A stretch of DNA of 26,363 nt from Candidatus Bipolaricaulota bacterium (GCA_018609825.1 JAHEOA010000037.1:1-26363), one strand, 5' to 3'. Positions 14,636 to 22,182 are shown, counted from the stretch's first letter. Notes: generated by a model from the letters alone, not told the origin. Numbers and translations are program-made.

Positions 14636-14760
14636 TCGGCTCCCGACTGCCGGCGGTAGTTGCCGGGCATGGTGTCTTCTTGCCTCCATGAGCTAATTAT
14701 GGCATCACTTGCCGCGCGGTTCCCGCCCGCATCGAGGCCGGCCGCCGGGCGAGAGCCGAC
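14635..14760. other. Structured intergenic segment with a two-block long-range stem
   Basis: GTCGGCTC (14635-14642) pairs with GAGCCGAC (14753-14760), and CCGGCGG (14650-14656) pairs with CCGCCGG (14742-14748). The blocks are collinear, with a 7/4 internal loop, and enclose about 85 nt that include an AT-rich island (GAGCTAATTATGG). It lies directly after the GTPase stop. It could be a terminator-like or regulatory RNA element. I recognise no known RNA family. Confidence 0.4.
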
Positions 14761-14799
14761 ACTCCGATCGCTCGGCGACTCCACCGTACCGTGCGAGAT

Positions 14800-14828
14800 T
14801 TGGCGCCGAACCATGCGCCCATTACACT
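14800..14828 (+). promoter_or_regulatory. Candidate promoter of the class V aminotransferase gene
   Basis: TTGGCG (14800-14805), 17-nt spacer, TACACT (14823-14828), each four of six consensus bases. The predicted start near 14835 leaves a 13-nt leader with GGAG before the GTG at 14848. It supports that start over an in-frame GTG at 14791. Confidence 0.5.
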
Positions 14829-14847
14829 GGAATCGGAGCGGTTAGTT

Positions 14848-15996
14848 GTGGCAGCGGATTCACGCAAACTCCAACCCGGCAGCGACGCGCTCCGCGAACT
14901 TTTTCCGGTCACGGAACGCTACGCGTACCTCAACCATGCGTCGGCGTCTCCGCTCAATCGACGCACGGCCGAAGCCGTTCGCCAGTGGATCACCGATTGG
15001 GAAGCCGAGGGCACCCAAGCCGTCTTCAACAAGGACGTCCTCTCCGACTACCGCGTTCGCACGGCCCGTCTCATCGGCGCGCGTCCCGACGAGATCGCGT
15101 TTACACGCAACACGAGCGACGGACTATTGTTGGTCGCGCTCGGCTTGCCCTGGCAGCCGGGCGACGTGCTCGTCACCGCGGAGACCGAGTTCACCGCCAA
15201 CGTCTATCCTTGGCAGACGCTGCTCGATCGGGGCGTCGAGGTTCGGCGTGTGCCCGCCCGAGAGGGCCGCATCCACATCGACGACGTGGCGGCGGTGCTG
15301 GACGAGCGGACGCGGCTGCTGGCACTCAGCTTCGTGGAGTTCTTCACCGGCTTCCGCAACCGTCTGTCGGAAATGGGCCAGCTCTGTCGCGACCGCGACG
15401 TGCGGTTCTGCGTCGATGCCATCCAGGGCGCCGGCGCCCTCCCCATCGACGTCGAGGGCATGGGGATCGACTTTCTATCAGCGGGTGGCGCGAAATGGCT
15501 GCTCGGCCCGATCGGGGCCGGGGTTTTCTACTGCCGCCGGGAGCTCATCGACGAGCTGGACCCCAAGACCTACGGCTGGCTCAGCACCGTCGATCCGGAC
15601 GATCACTTCGACTACCATTTGCCGCTCAGCGACACGGCGTCGCGCTTCGAGGCCGGGACGCTGTCCTGGCCCAGTCTGGTCGGGCTCATGGAGAGCGTCC
15701 AGTTGCTCCAGGACGTGGGCGTGGCCAACATCGAGGATCACGTCCTCTCGCTCACCGACGGCCTGATCACCTCCCTCGTGGACCGCGACTACGAGCTGAA
15801 CACGCCGATCGGAACACGCGCCGAACGCAGCGGCATCGTCACGTTCCGCCATCCCGAACACCCCGCAAGCGACCTTTATAAGCATCTCCTCGACAACTCC
15901 GTGGTCGTCTCGCTCCGGGGCGACGCCATCCGCGTCTCCCCGCACCTCTACAACACCTGGGACGACATTGAACAGTTGCTCGACGCGCTGCCGTGA
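14848..15996 (+). CDS. Class V aminotransferase-fold PLP enzyme (not a typical cysteine desulfurase)
   Basis: I chose GTG 14848 (382 residues) because GGAG is 9 nt upstream and a promoter lies at 14800-14828; GTG 14791 would add 19 atypical residues. Landmarks are YLNHASASPLNRRTAEAV (26-43), RNTSDGLLLVA (87-97) for PLP phosphate contact, D190-A-I-Q193 under the pyridine ring, and K216 in SAGGAKWLLGPIGAG (211-225) forming the Schiff base. The closing GDAIRVSPHLYNTWDDIEQLL is the class V C-terminus. The mobile-loop Cys needed for cysteine desulfurase activity is absent. Relatives include the isopenicillin-N-epimerase-like and selenocysteine-lyase-like groups, and the substrate cannot be read from the sequence. 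It is followed after 51 nt by mgsA. Confidence 0.88.
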   Translation: MAADSRKLQPGSDALRELFPVTERYAYLNHASASPLNRRTAEAVRQWITDWEAEGTQAVFNKDVLSDYRVRTARLIGARPDEIAFTRNTSDGLLLVALGLPWQPGDVLVTAETEFTANVYPWQTLLDRGVEVRRVPAREGRIHIDDVAAVLDERTRLLALSFVEFFTGFRNRLSEMGQLCRDRDVRFCVDAIQGAGALPIDVEGMGIDFLSAGGAKWLLGPIGAGVFYCRRELIDELDPKTYGWLSTVDPDDHFDYHLPLSDTASRFEAGTLSWPSLVGLMESVQLLQDVGVANIEDHVLSLTDGLITSLVDRDYELNTPIGTRAERSGIVTFRHPEHPASDLYKHLLDNSVVVSLRGDAIRVSPHLYNTWDDIEQLLDALP

Positions 15997-16047
15997 CCGC
16001 TTCAGCGCACACGCGAACGGCGAGTCTGAGATGAGAAAGGACACCCG

Positions 16048-16404
16048 ATGCGGACGGTCGCGATGATCGCCCACGACAGCAAGAAGGACGACCTCGCGCA
16101 GTTCGCCCAACAGCACCGTGATTTCCTACAAGCGTGCCGAATCGTGGCGACGGGGCACACGGGCTCCCAGCTCCGCGAGGAGGTCGGGCTCGACGTCGAC
16201 GTGATGCTCTCCGGGCCGCACGGCGGCGACGCCCAGATCGCCGCGATGATCGCCACCGAGGAGATAGACGCGGTCATCTTCCTGATGGATCCGCTCTACG
16301 CGCATCCGCACGAACCCGACATCCAGATGCTGTTGAGGCTCTGTAACGTCCACGACATCCCCTTGGCGACCAATCTGGCAACGGCCATCCGGCTGCTCGG
16401 CTGA
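16048..16404 (+). CDS. mgsA: Methylglyoxal synthase
   Basis: MgsA converts dihydroxyacetone phosphate to methylglyoxal and phosphate, a bypass of lower glycolysis that relieves sugar-phosphate stress. The 118-residue protein covers the whole catalytic core but lacks the C-terminal extension of the E. coli enzyme (152), which is common outside enterobacteria. It shows AHDSKKDDL (8-16), the phosphate-binding TGHTGS (35-40), catalytic Asp61 in SGPHGGDAQI, H88 in DPLYAHPHEPD and the ending IPLATNLATA. The start is ATG 16048, with AAAGGA about 8 nt upstream. A HAD phosphatase and an aldo/keto reductase follow, the latter a plausible methylglyoxal-detoxifying partner. Confidence 0.96.
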   Translation: MRTVAMIAHDSKKDDLAQFAQQHRDFLQACRIVATGHTGSQLREEVGLDVDVMLSGPHGGDAQIAAMIATEEIDAVIFLMDPLYAHPHEPDIQMLLRLCNVHDIPLATNLATAIRLLG

Positions 16405-16443
16405 TCGGGCCGATATGTGTGAAGGGGACGGGCGAGTTCCGGA

Positions 16444-16473
16444 TTGGCAGATCTCGAACGGAGCGATTACGCT
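16444..16473 (+). promoter_or_regulatory. Candidate leaderless promoter of the HAD phosphatase gene
   Basis: TTGGCA (16444-16449) is five of six -35 bases, followed after 18 nt by TACGCT (16468-16473), the same -10 as greA. The ATG at 16484 is 10 nt downstream, with a GTG at 16481 also possible. No Shine-Dalgarno sequence precedes the start. Confidence 0.5.
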
Positions 16474-16483
16474 TGGGCGGGTG

Positions 16484-17113
16484 ATGCCGATCACACGACG
16501 CTGCGGCGTGCTGTTTGATCTCGACGGGACCATCTTTGAGGCCGACTACGACTGGCCAAGGATCAAGGCCCAGCTCGGCATGGCCCATCCCGACGGCTCC
16601 ATCCTGGATCACCTTCGATCGCTGGATGACGCCGAACGGATCGAACACGAGCGCTTCTTGGAACACATCGAGGACGAGGCGACGCAGAACGGATGCCTGC
16701 GCGACGGCGTTCCGGCCCTGCTCGAACATTTGACGGATCTCGGTCTTAAACGGGCGCTCGTCACCAACAACCGACGCCAGAATGCCGATCGGGTGATCGC
16801 CCGTTACGAGCTGGACTTCGACGCCATCGTCACCCGCGATGACGGCGTCTACAAGCCGTCGGGGGCACCGCTCCTTCAGGCCACCCGACAGATCGACTGC
16901 CCCGTTGACGGCGTCGTCTACGTCGGCGACAACGAACTGGACGTACGTGCGGCTCGCGACGCGGGCGTCGCCCATCTGATCGTGATGAGCGACGACGCAG
17001 ATCGATTCCGCGATCGCTGCGACGGGCTGGCGTCCGATCTGGACGACGTCCGCGACGCCATTGAGCGATGGATGGAGACGAGATTCTCGGGTTCGACGAC
17101 GAGCGATTCTTAG
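16484..17113 (+). CDS. HAD-superfamily (subfamily IA) phosphatase
   Basis: The 209-residue protein has all HAD motifs: D12-L-D14-G-T (motif I, nucleophile and acid), T94-N-N (motif II), K124 in YKPSG and V-G-D149-N-E-L-D (motif III). The helical cap between motifs I and II is about 60 residues and Glu/His rich, as in phosphoglycolate-phosphatase-like members. The substrate is unknown. Small phosphorylated metabolites from glycolysis or damaged by-products would fit its place between mgsA and the aldo/keto reductase. Start choice: ATG 16484, with the -10 box ending 10 nt before it. An in-frame ATG at 16415 would add 23 residues and include the promoter, so I did not use it. Confidence 0.9.
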   Translation: MPITRRCGVLFDLDGTIFEADYDWPRIKAQLGMAHPDGSILDHLRSLDDAERIEHERFLEHIEDEATQNGCLRDGVPALLEHLTDLGLKRALVTNNRRQNADRVIARYELDFDAIVTRDDGVYKPSGAPLLQATRQIDCPVDGVVYVGDNELDVRAARDAGVAHLIVMSDDADRFRDRCDGLASDLDDVRDAIERWMETRFSGSTTSDS

Positions 17114-17128
17114 ACGGAGGTGGCAACC

Positions 17129-18139
17129 ATGGAGTTCGCGCAGATCGGCAACCTGGATCGGCAAGCTTCACGGATCGGCCTGGGAACGTGGGCGATCGGC
17201 GGCTGGATGTGGGGCGGCACGGACGAGCGCCGGTCGATCGACACGATCCACGCCGCCCTGGATCGCGGCATCACGCTCATCGACACGGCGCCCGTCTACG
17301 GCTTCGGCCGCTCCGAAGAGATCGTGGGCAAGGCGCTCCAAGAACACGGAGATCGTGAGGACGTCATCGTGGCCACGAAGGTCGGCATGGACTGGAGCGA
17401 GGACGGAGAGCGCGTCTGGCGCGACGCCTCCAAGGAGCGCATCCAGCAGGAGATCGAGGACTCGCTTCGGCGACTGCAGGTCGAGACGATCGACCTCTAT
17501 CAGGTCCACTGGCCGGACCCGCTCGTGCCGTTCGAGGAGACGGCCGAAGCGCTCCATCAGCTCCACCGAGATGGCAAAATCCGGGCGATCGGCGTGAGCA
17601 ACTACAAACCCGATCAGATGGACGCGTTCCGCGAGGCCGCGCCGCTTGAGAGCTGTCAGCCGCCATACAATCTCTTCGAGCGCCAGATCGACGACGACGT
17701 GCTGCCCTACTGCCAGGACGAGGCCCTCGCGCTGCTGACTTACGGCGCGCTCTGTCGCGGGCTGCTTTCGGGCAAGATGGCCCCCGACAGCCAGTTCACG
17801 GGCGACGACCTCCGTCAGTTCGATCCCAAGTTCCAAATGCCGCGATATCAGCAGTATCTGGACGCCGTGGCCCGGCTGGATCGCTTCGCCCAGGACTACG
17901 CTGGCAAGCGGGTCATCCATCTGGCCGGCCGGTGGATCCTCGATCGCGGCGTGGAGATTGCGCTCTGGGGCGCGCGTCAGCCGGAGCAGGTCGACCCCGT
18001 CAGCGACGTCATGGGCTGGTCGCTCGACGACGAGGCGCTCGCCGAGATCGATCGCATTCTGGCGGAGACGATCCAGGATCCGGTCGGCCCGGAGTTCATG
18101 GCGCCGCCGACGCGCGATCAATTGGAGACGGCCGAGTGA
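17129..18139 (+). CDS. Aldo/keto reductase
   Basis: This 336-residue NAD(P)H-dependent oxidoreductase has a (beta/alpha)8 barrel. The catalytic tetrad is D52 (LIDTAPVYG), Y57, K84 (VATKVGM) and H127 (YQVHWPDP). GVSNYKPDQM (155-164) is the next family signature, and the coenzyme-binding end is near ALWGARQPEQV. It belongs to the YdhF/AKR11-12-like group rather than the sugar reductases, and the exact substrate is unknown. The position right after mgsA and a phosphatase suggests reduction of methylglyoxal or other aldehydes. The start is ATG 17129, with GGAGG 8 nt upstream; the GTG at 17120 overlaps that ribosome site and is rejected. It begins 15 nt after the HAD gene. Confidence 0.93.
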   Translation: MEFAQIGNLDRQASRIGLGTWAIGGWMWGGTDERRSIDTIHAALDRGITLIDTAPVYGFGRSEEIVGKALQEHGDREDVIVATKVGMDWSEDGERVWRDASKERIQQEIEDSLRRLQVETIDLYQVHWPDPLVPFEETAEALHQLHRDGKIRAIGVSNYKPDQMDAFREAAPLESCQPPYNLFERQIDDDVLPYCQDEALALLTYGALCRGLLSGKMAPDSQFTGDDLRQFDPKFQMPRYQQYLDAVARLDRFAQDYAGKRVIHLAGRWILDRGVEIALWGARQPEQVDPVSDVMGWSLDDEALAEIDRILAETIQDPVGPEFMAPPTRDQLETAE

Positions 18140-18172
18140 TCACGCACAACGACGGACCAAGGAGGAACGCGC

Positions 18173-18655
18173 ATGGAGCTCGAGACGGTCAAGATCCACA
18201 ACCCCGACAAGCTGAACCTGATATTGGGCCAAGCGCACTTCATCAAGACCGTCGAGGACCTGCACGAGGCGCTCGTGACCGCGATGCCGGGCCTGAATTT
18301 CGGCTTGGCGTTCTGTGAAGCGTCGGGACCGGCGCTCGTGCGCTGGAGCGGCACCGACGATGAGCTCATTGAGCTGGCTCAGCACAACGCGAGCCAGCTG
18401 GCGGCGGGCCACAGCTTCGTCGTCTTTCTCAAGGACGCCTTTCCCATCAACGTGCTGAACGCCGTGCAGAACGTGCCCGAGGTCTGTCGGATCTTCACGG
18501 CCACCGCGAACCCGCTCCAAGTGATCATCGCCGAGACGGACCAAGGCCGCGGCATCCTCGGCGTGGTCGACGGCGTCAAGACCGAAGGGGTCGAAACCGA
18601 GGACGACATCGCGCAGCGGAAGGACTTCCTTCGTCAGATCGGCTATAAACTCTGA
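18173..18655 (+). CDS. Adenosine-specific kinase (PF04008 family)
   Basis: The 160-residue protein matches the small adenosine-specific kinase family along its full length: LILGQAHFIKTVEDL (17-31), LAFCEASGPALVRWSGTD (43-60), AGHSFVVFLKDAFPINVL (79-96), NVPEVCRIFTATANPLQV (100-117), the Gly-rich ETDQGRGILGVVDG (122-135), and a C-terminal KDFLRQIGYKL. It is not related to the PfkB adenosine kinases. The family is mainly found in archaea and thermophilic bacteria, and its kinase assignment rests on structural binding data with little physiology known. The start has AGGAGG about 8 nt upstream. It lies 33 nt after the aldo/keto reductase and just before the gap promoter. Confidence 0.9.
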   Translation: MELETVKIHNPDKLNLILGQAHFIKTVEDLHEALVTAMPGLNFGLAFCEASGPALVRWSGTDDELIELAQHNASQLAAGHSFVVFLKDAFPINVLNAVQNVPEVCRIFTATANPLQVIIAETDQGRGILGVVDGVKTEGVETEDDIAQRKDFLRQIGYKL

Positions 18656-18678
18656 TTCGCGTTACGACGCCCTCTCGC

Positions 18679-18708
18679 TGCCAGCTTGACGTTCCTCATT
18701 GCCAGCTT
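18679..18708 (+). promoter_or_regulatory. Direct repeat at the gap promoter
   Basis: TGCCAGCTT occurs at 18679-18687 and again at 18700-18708, starts exactly 21 bp apart (two helical turns). The second copy overlaps the -35 hexamer. This is the geometry of a regulator bound as a tandem dimer at a promoter. No regulator can be named. Confidence 0.45.
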
Positions 18709-18727
18709 CCCGATCATTGCGTAATCT
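18699..18727 (+). promoter_or_regulatory. Promoter of gap-pgk
   Basis: TTGCCA (18699-18704, five of six) is followed after 17 nt by TAATCT (18722-18727). The predicted start near 18734 gives a leader of about 66 nt that includes a perfect 19-nt palindrome and the AAGGAGGG ribosome site. Confidence 0.55.
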
Positions 18728-18748
18728 GAAGGATGATCGACGTCATTG

Positions 18749-18767
18749 TCGACAGCCGGGCTGTCGA
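18749..18767. promoter_or_regulatory. 19-nt perfect palindrome in the gap leader
   Basis: TCGACAGCC and GGCTGTCGA are perfect complements around one central G. The site lies about 15 nt after the predicted transcript start and 32 nt before the gap ATG. It may be an operator for a glycolytic repressor, as CggR acts at gapA in Bacillus, or an RNA hairpin. A terminator for the preceding kinase gene is less likely because no U-tract follows. Confidence 0.6.
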
Positions 18768-18799
18768 GTCGTACGCAATCCCAAGGAGGGATGCCCCCG

Positions 18800-19828
18800 A
18801 TGAGCACGAAAGTCGCGATCAACGGCTTCGGCCGCATTGGCCGACTCGCGTTTCGCCAACTGATGGAAAACCGCGATCATGACCTGGAGGTCGTGGCGAT
18901 CAACGACGTCGCGCCCCTGGACAACTTGGCCTATCTGCTGCGGCACGATTCGGTGCAGACCCGCCCGAACGTCCAGATCACGGCCAATGACGGCAAGATC
19001 CAATGGGGGACCGACGAGGTGGCGTTTCTGAGCGTCAAGGATCCCGCGGAGTTGCCCTGGACCGAGCGCGGAGTCGACCTCGTCATCGAGTCGAGCGGCG
19101 TCTTCACCGAGCGCGATGAGGCCGCCAAGCACCTCCAGGCAGGCGCCGATCGCGTGCTGATCTCCGCGCCCGCCAAGGGCCCCGACGCCACGATCTGCAT
19201 GGGGATCAACCACGAGGCCTATGACCCCGATCAGCACCAGATCCTCTCCAACGCCTCCTGCACGACCAACTGCCTGGCGCCTGTGGCGAAGGTCCTCGAT
19301 GACGCCTTCGGGATCGAGACGGGGCTTCTGACGACGGTGCACGCGGTGACGGCCTCACAGGCGATCGTGGACGCGCCGCACAAGAAGTGGCGCCGAGGCC
19401 GCTCCGGCATGCTCAACATCGTGCCGACCAGCACGGGGGCGGCCGTGGCCACGACGGAGGTGCTGCCTCATCTGGAGGGCAAGCTGGACGGCATGGCCAT
19501 GCGGGTGCCCGTTGGGACGGGCTCGATCATCGACTTCGTGGCCCACACGGAAAGGCCCATGGAAAGCGAGTCTGACGTGAACCAGGCCTTCCGCCAAGCC
19601 GCCGAGACGGACGCGCTCCGCGGCATCCTTGGCGTCAGTGACGAGGAGCTCGTCTCCAGCGACGTCATCGGCAGCGGCTTCTCCTCACTGGTCGACGCGG
19701 GCATGACGATGACGCTGGGCAAGCACACGGTCAAGGTGCTGGCATGGTACGACAACGAGTGGGGCTACGCCCAGCGCGTCGTCGACTTGGCCAACTACGT
19801 GGCCCAGAAGACGCCACAACGGGTCTGA
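18800..19828 (+). CDS. gap: Glyceraldehyde-3-phosphate dehydrogenase
   Basis: The enzyme oxidises glyceraldehyde 3-phosphate to 1,3-bisphosphoglycerate with NAD(P). The 342-residue protein has the Rossmann loop INGFGRIGR (7-15), catalytic C154 in NASCTTNCLAP and H181 in LLTTVHAVT. NIVPTSTGAA (206-215), GMAMRVPV (231-238) and the ending YDNEWGYAQRVVDL (317-330) are also present. Asp36 after the second strand favours NAD, but the VPVGTGSI segment in place of VPTP/VPVPN is less common, so cofactor choice is open. The start is ATG 18800, 9 nt after AAGGAGGG; the ATG at 18791 abuts that site and would add three residues. pgk follows almost without a gap, so the two form an operon. Confidence 0.97.
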   Translation: MSTKVAINGFGRIGRLAFRQLMENRDHDLEVVAINDVAPLDNLAYLLRHDSVQTRPNVQITANDGKIQWGTDEVAFLSVKDPAELPWTERGVDLVIESSGVFTERDEAAKHLQAGADRVLISAPAKGPDATICMGINHEAYDPDQHQILSNASCTTNCLAPVAKVLDDAFGIETGLLTTVHAVTASQAIVDAPHKKWRRGRSGMLNIVPTSTGAAVATTEVLPHLEGKLDGMAMRVPVGTGSIIDFVAHTERPMESESDVNQAFRQAAETDALRGILGVSDEELVSSDVIGSGFSSLVDAGMTMTLGKHTVKVLAWYDNEWGYAQRVVDLANYVAQKTPQRV

Positions 19829-19835
19829 TGTGGCC

Positions 19836-21017
19836 ATGATGACGAAGAAGACGCTCGACGACGTCGACGTTCAGGGCCAACGCGTGCTGGTCCGCGCCGA
19901 CCTGAACGTCTCGCTGACCGACGACGGCCGTGTCGCCGACGACACGCGCATCCGGGCGGCGCTGCCGACCATCCAGCACTTGATCGACCATGGTGCGCGG
20001 GTCGTCGTCTGTTCGCACCTCGCGCGCCCCAAGGGCAAGCGGGACGACTCCCTCAGCTTGCGACCTGTCGCCGAACGGCTCGGCCAGTTGCTCGATCGGC
20101 ACGTGCAGATGGCCGAGGACTGTGTCGGGCCGGATGTGGAAAACCTCGTCGAGGGGCTCAATTCGGGCCAGGTCCTGTTGTTGGAGAACACCCGGTTCCA
20201 TCCCGAAGAGAAGCAGAACGACCCCGAGTTTGCCAAGCAGTTAGCGAAGCTGACCGACGTCTACGTCAACGACGCCTTCGGAACGGCCCACCGGGCGCAC
20301 GCCTCGACCGAGGGCGTCACCCACCACGTCGACCCGGCCGTGGCCGGTCGGCTGATGGTCACGGAACTGACGTCGATCGAGCAGGCTGTTGAGAAGCCTG
20401 AGCGTCCGTTCGTGGCGATCATGGGCGGGGCGAAGATCAGCGACAAGATCGGCGTCATCGAGCGGCTCTGCGAGAGGGCCGACACGCTGCTCGTCGGCGG
20501 GGGCATGGCCAATACCTTCCTCAAAGCTCGAGGCGTGGACGTGGGGTCATCGCTCGCCGAGGACGACGCCCTCGCCGAGGCCGAGCGACTGATGGGGGCA
20601 CTGGGCCAGGCTCTGGTCCTCCCGGTTGATGCCGTTGTCGCGCCCCAAGCCGACGCGGACGCCGAACGCCGGACGGTCTCGATCGACGAGGTCCCGAGCG
20701 ATTGGCAGATCCTCGACATCGGGCCGCAGACGGTCACGACGTTCAACGGGTATCTGCGCGATGCCAAGACCGTCGTCTGGAACGGGCCGATGGGCGTGTT
20801 TGAGGTCGAGCCGTTCGCGGCGGGGACGTTCGCCATGGCCCGCACGCTGGCGGAGCTAAACGCGATCACGGTCGTCGGCGGGGGCGAGTCCTGTGCGGCG
20901 GTCTACCAGGCCGACGTCGTCGATCAACTGACGCACGTGTCCACCGGCGGGGGGGCGTTCCTGACGCTCTTGGAGGGCAGCGAACTGCCGGGCGTCGCCG
21001 CGCTGGACGATCGCTGA
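19836..21017 (+). CDS. pgk: Phosphoglycerate kinase
   Basis: PGK transfers the acyl phosphate of 1,3-bisphosphoglycerate to ADP. The 393-residue length is normal. It starts with the usual KKTLDDVDVQGQRVLVRADLNVSL pattern (beginning near residue 4; RADLNV is the substrate-binding segment), followed by RPKGK, LLLENTRFHPEE, the VNDAFGTAHRAHAST substrate-helix segment, the MGGAKISDK nucleotide-site signature, LLVGGGMANTFL, NGPMGVFE and a final VSTGGGAFLTLLEG. All are intact. Two adjacent ATGs (19836 and 19839) and a GTG (19830) are possible starts. None has a good ribosome site, so reinitiation after the gap stop 7 nt upstream is likely. It is expected to be co-expressed with gap. Confidence 0.96.
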   Translation: MMTKKTLDDVDVQGQRVLVRADLNVSLTDDGRVADDTRIRAALPTIQHLIDHGARVVVCSHLARPKGKRDDSLSLRPVAERLGQLLDRHVQMAEDCVGPDVENLVEGLNSGQVLLLENTRFHPEEKQNDPEFAKQLAKLTDVYVNDAFGTAHRAHASTEGVTHHVDPAVAGRLMVTELTSIEQAVEKPERPFVAIMGGAKISDKIGVIERLCERADTLLVGGGMANTFLKARGVDVGSSLAEDDALAEAERLMGALGQALVLPVDAVVAPQADADAERRTVSIDEVPSDWQILDIGPQTVTTFNGYLRDAKTVVWNGPMGVFEVEPFAAGTFAMARTLAELNAITVVGGGESCAAVYQADVVDQLTHVSTGGGAFLTLLEGSELPGVAALDDR

Positions 21018-21067
21018 TCGACTCCGGGACGGACAGCCACTTGCAAGATCCCATCTGGACTGGTTGA

Positions 21068-21137
21068 ATTCAGCGATCGGTATAGAGCATTTCGGAGCTT
21101 TCGGGAGAGGTCTGATCCGCTCGGCCATGCGCTGAAT
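21068..21137. repeat. Long-range inverted repeat in the pgk-ldh spacer
   Basis: ATTCAGCG (21068-21075) and CGCTGAAT (21130-21137) are perfect complements enclosing 54 nt in the 147-nt spacer. A possible promoter (TGGACT at 21056, TATAGA at 21081, spacing 19) overlaps it. It could fold in the leader of the next gene, or be chance. Confidence 0.3.
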
Positions 21138-21164
21138 GGAGTGCCGCGCATAAGGAGGAATTCC

Positions 21165-22163
21165 GTGAAGGTCGCCATTTACGAAGCCGAGCCGTGGGAG
21201 CAAGCGACGTTCGAATCGCTGCAGGACGAGCACGAATTGGCCTTCGTGGAAGGGCCGCTGCGCGCCGACACCGTGAGCGAGCACACCGACGCGGAAGCCG
21301 TCTCCACGTTCATCTACTCGCGCCTCACCGCAGAGGTCCTACGCCAGTTCCCGAACCTGAAGCTGATCACGACGCGCTCCACGGGCTACGACCATGTCGA
21401 TCTCGACTACTGCCGCGAGCACGGTATTACCGTCTGCAACGTGCCCACGTATGGCGATCACACGGTTGCCGAACACGTGTTCGGGTTGTTATTGACGATC
21501 AGCCACAACCTCGTGGACGCCATCGACCGCACCCGCAAGGGCGACTTCTCCATGCGCGGTCTTCGAGGCTTCGATCTGTTGGGCAAGAAGCTCGGCGTGA
21601 TCGGCACGGGGGCGATCGGCCAGCAGGTGATCCGCATCGCCCGCGGCTTCGAGATGGACGTCCTGGCTTACGACGTCGCGCCCAGCGACGACCTGGCGAG
21701 CGACCTGGGGTTCAGCTACGCCACGTTCGACGACGTGCTCTCCCAATCCGACATCGTTACGCTCCACGTCCCCGCCACGCCGCAGACCGAGCACCTGATC
21801 TCCCATGATGAGTTCGCCCGCATGAAGCACGGGGCGGTCCTGATCAACACTGCGCGTGGCAACGTCGTCGACACCAAGGCGATGCTGGAGGCGCTGGCGG
21901 AAGGGCGGATTTCGGCCGCGGGCCTGGACGTGCTCTCCGAGGAGCCGGCCATCCGCGAGGAGGCCGAGCTGTTGCGCTCGGCGTTTCGCCAGCAGCACGA
22001 CATGGAGGCGCTGCTGGCCGATCATCTGCTGTTGCGCCAACGGAACGTCTTCATCACGCCCCACAGCGCGTTCAACACCCGCGAAGCCGTGCTGCGCATC
22101 CTGGAGACGACCCGCGACAACATCGACGCGTTCGTCCGAGGGACGCCGCAAAACACGGTCTAA
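21165..22163 (+). CDS. D-isomer 2-hydroxyacid dehydrogenase, D-lactate dehydrogenase-like
   Basis: The 332-residue protein is a D-2-hydroxyacid dehydrogenase. The NAD site is G147-T-G-A-I-G152 with D170 at the end of the second strand, which favours NADH. Catalytic residues are R231 (NTARGNVVD), E259 or E260 (GLDVLSEEP) and H300 (TPHSAFNT). The His in the long form TPHSAFNTREAV and the long segment between the Glu and His (261-299) resemble fermentative D-lactate dehydrogenases. It therefore probably reduces pyruvate to D-lactate, but hydroxypyruvate or glyoxylate cannot be excluded. The start is GTG 21165, with AAGGAGGAA 4 nt upstream, a strong site; GTG 21141 is rejected. treT follows after 19 nt. 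Confidence 0.92.
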   Translation: MKVAIYEAEPWEQATFESLQDEHELAFVEGPLRADTVSEHTDAEAVSTFIYSRLTAEVLRQFPNLKLITTRSTGYDHVDLDYCREHGITVCNVPTYGDHTVAEHVFGLLLTISHNLVDAIDRTRKGDFSMRGLRGFDLLGKKLGVIGTGAIGQQVIRIARGFEMDVLAYDVAPSDDLASDLGFSYATFDDVLSQSDIVTLHVPATPQTEHLISHDEFARMKHGAVLINTARGNVVDTKAMLEALAEGRISAAGLDVLSEEPAIREEAELLRSAFRQQHDMEALLADHLLLRQRNVFITPHSAFNTREAVLRILETTRDNIDAFVRGTPQNTV

Positions 22164-22182
22164 CCCGAAGGAGGTCTTACCC

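Noticed and set aside
14632..14814. 60-codon open frame on the minus strand in the GTPase-aminotransferase spacer
   Set aside because: No ribosome site at its start and no conserved look. Only the last 12 codons have an upstream GGAGG, which I mention as part of the structured-region finding but do not call as a gene.
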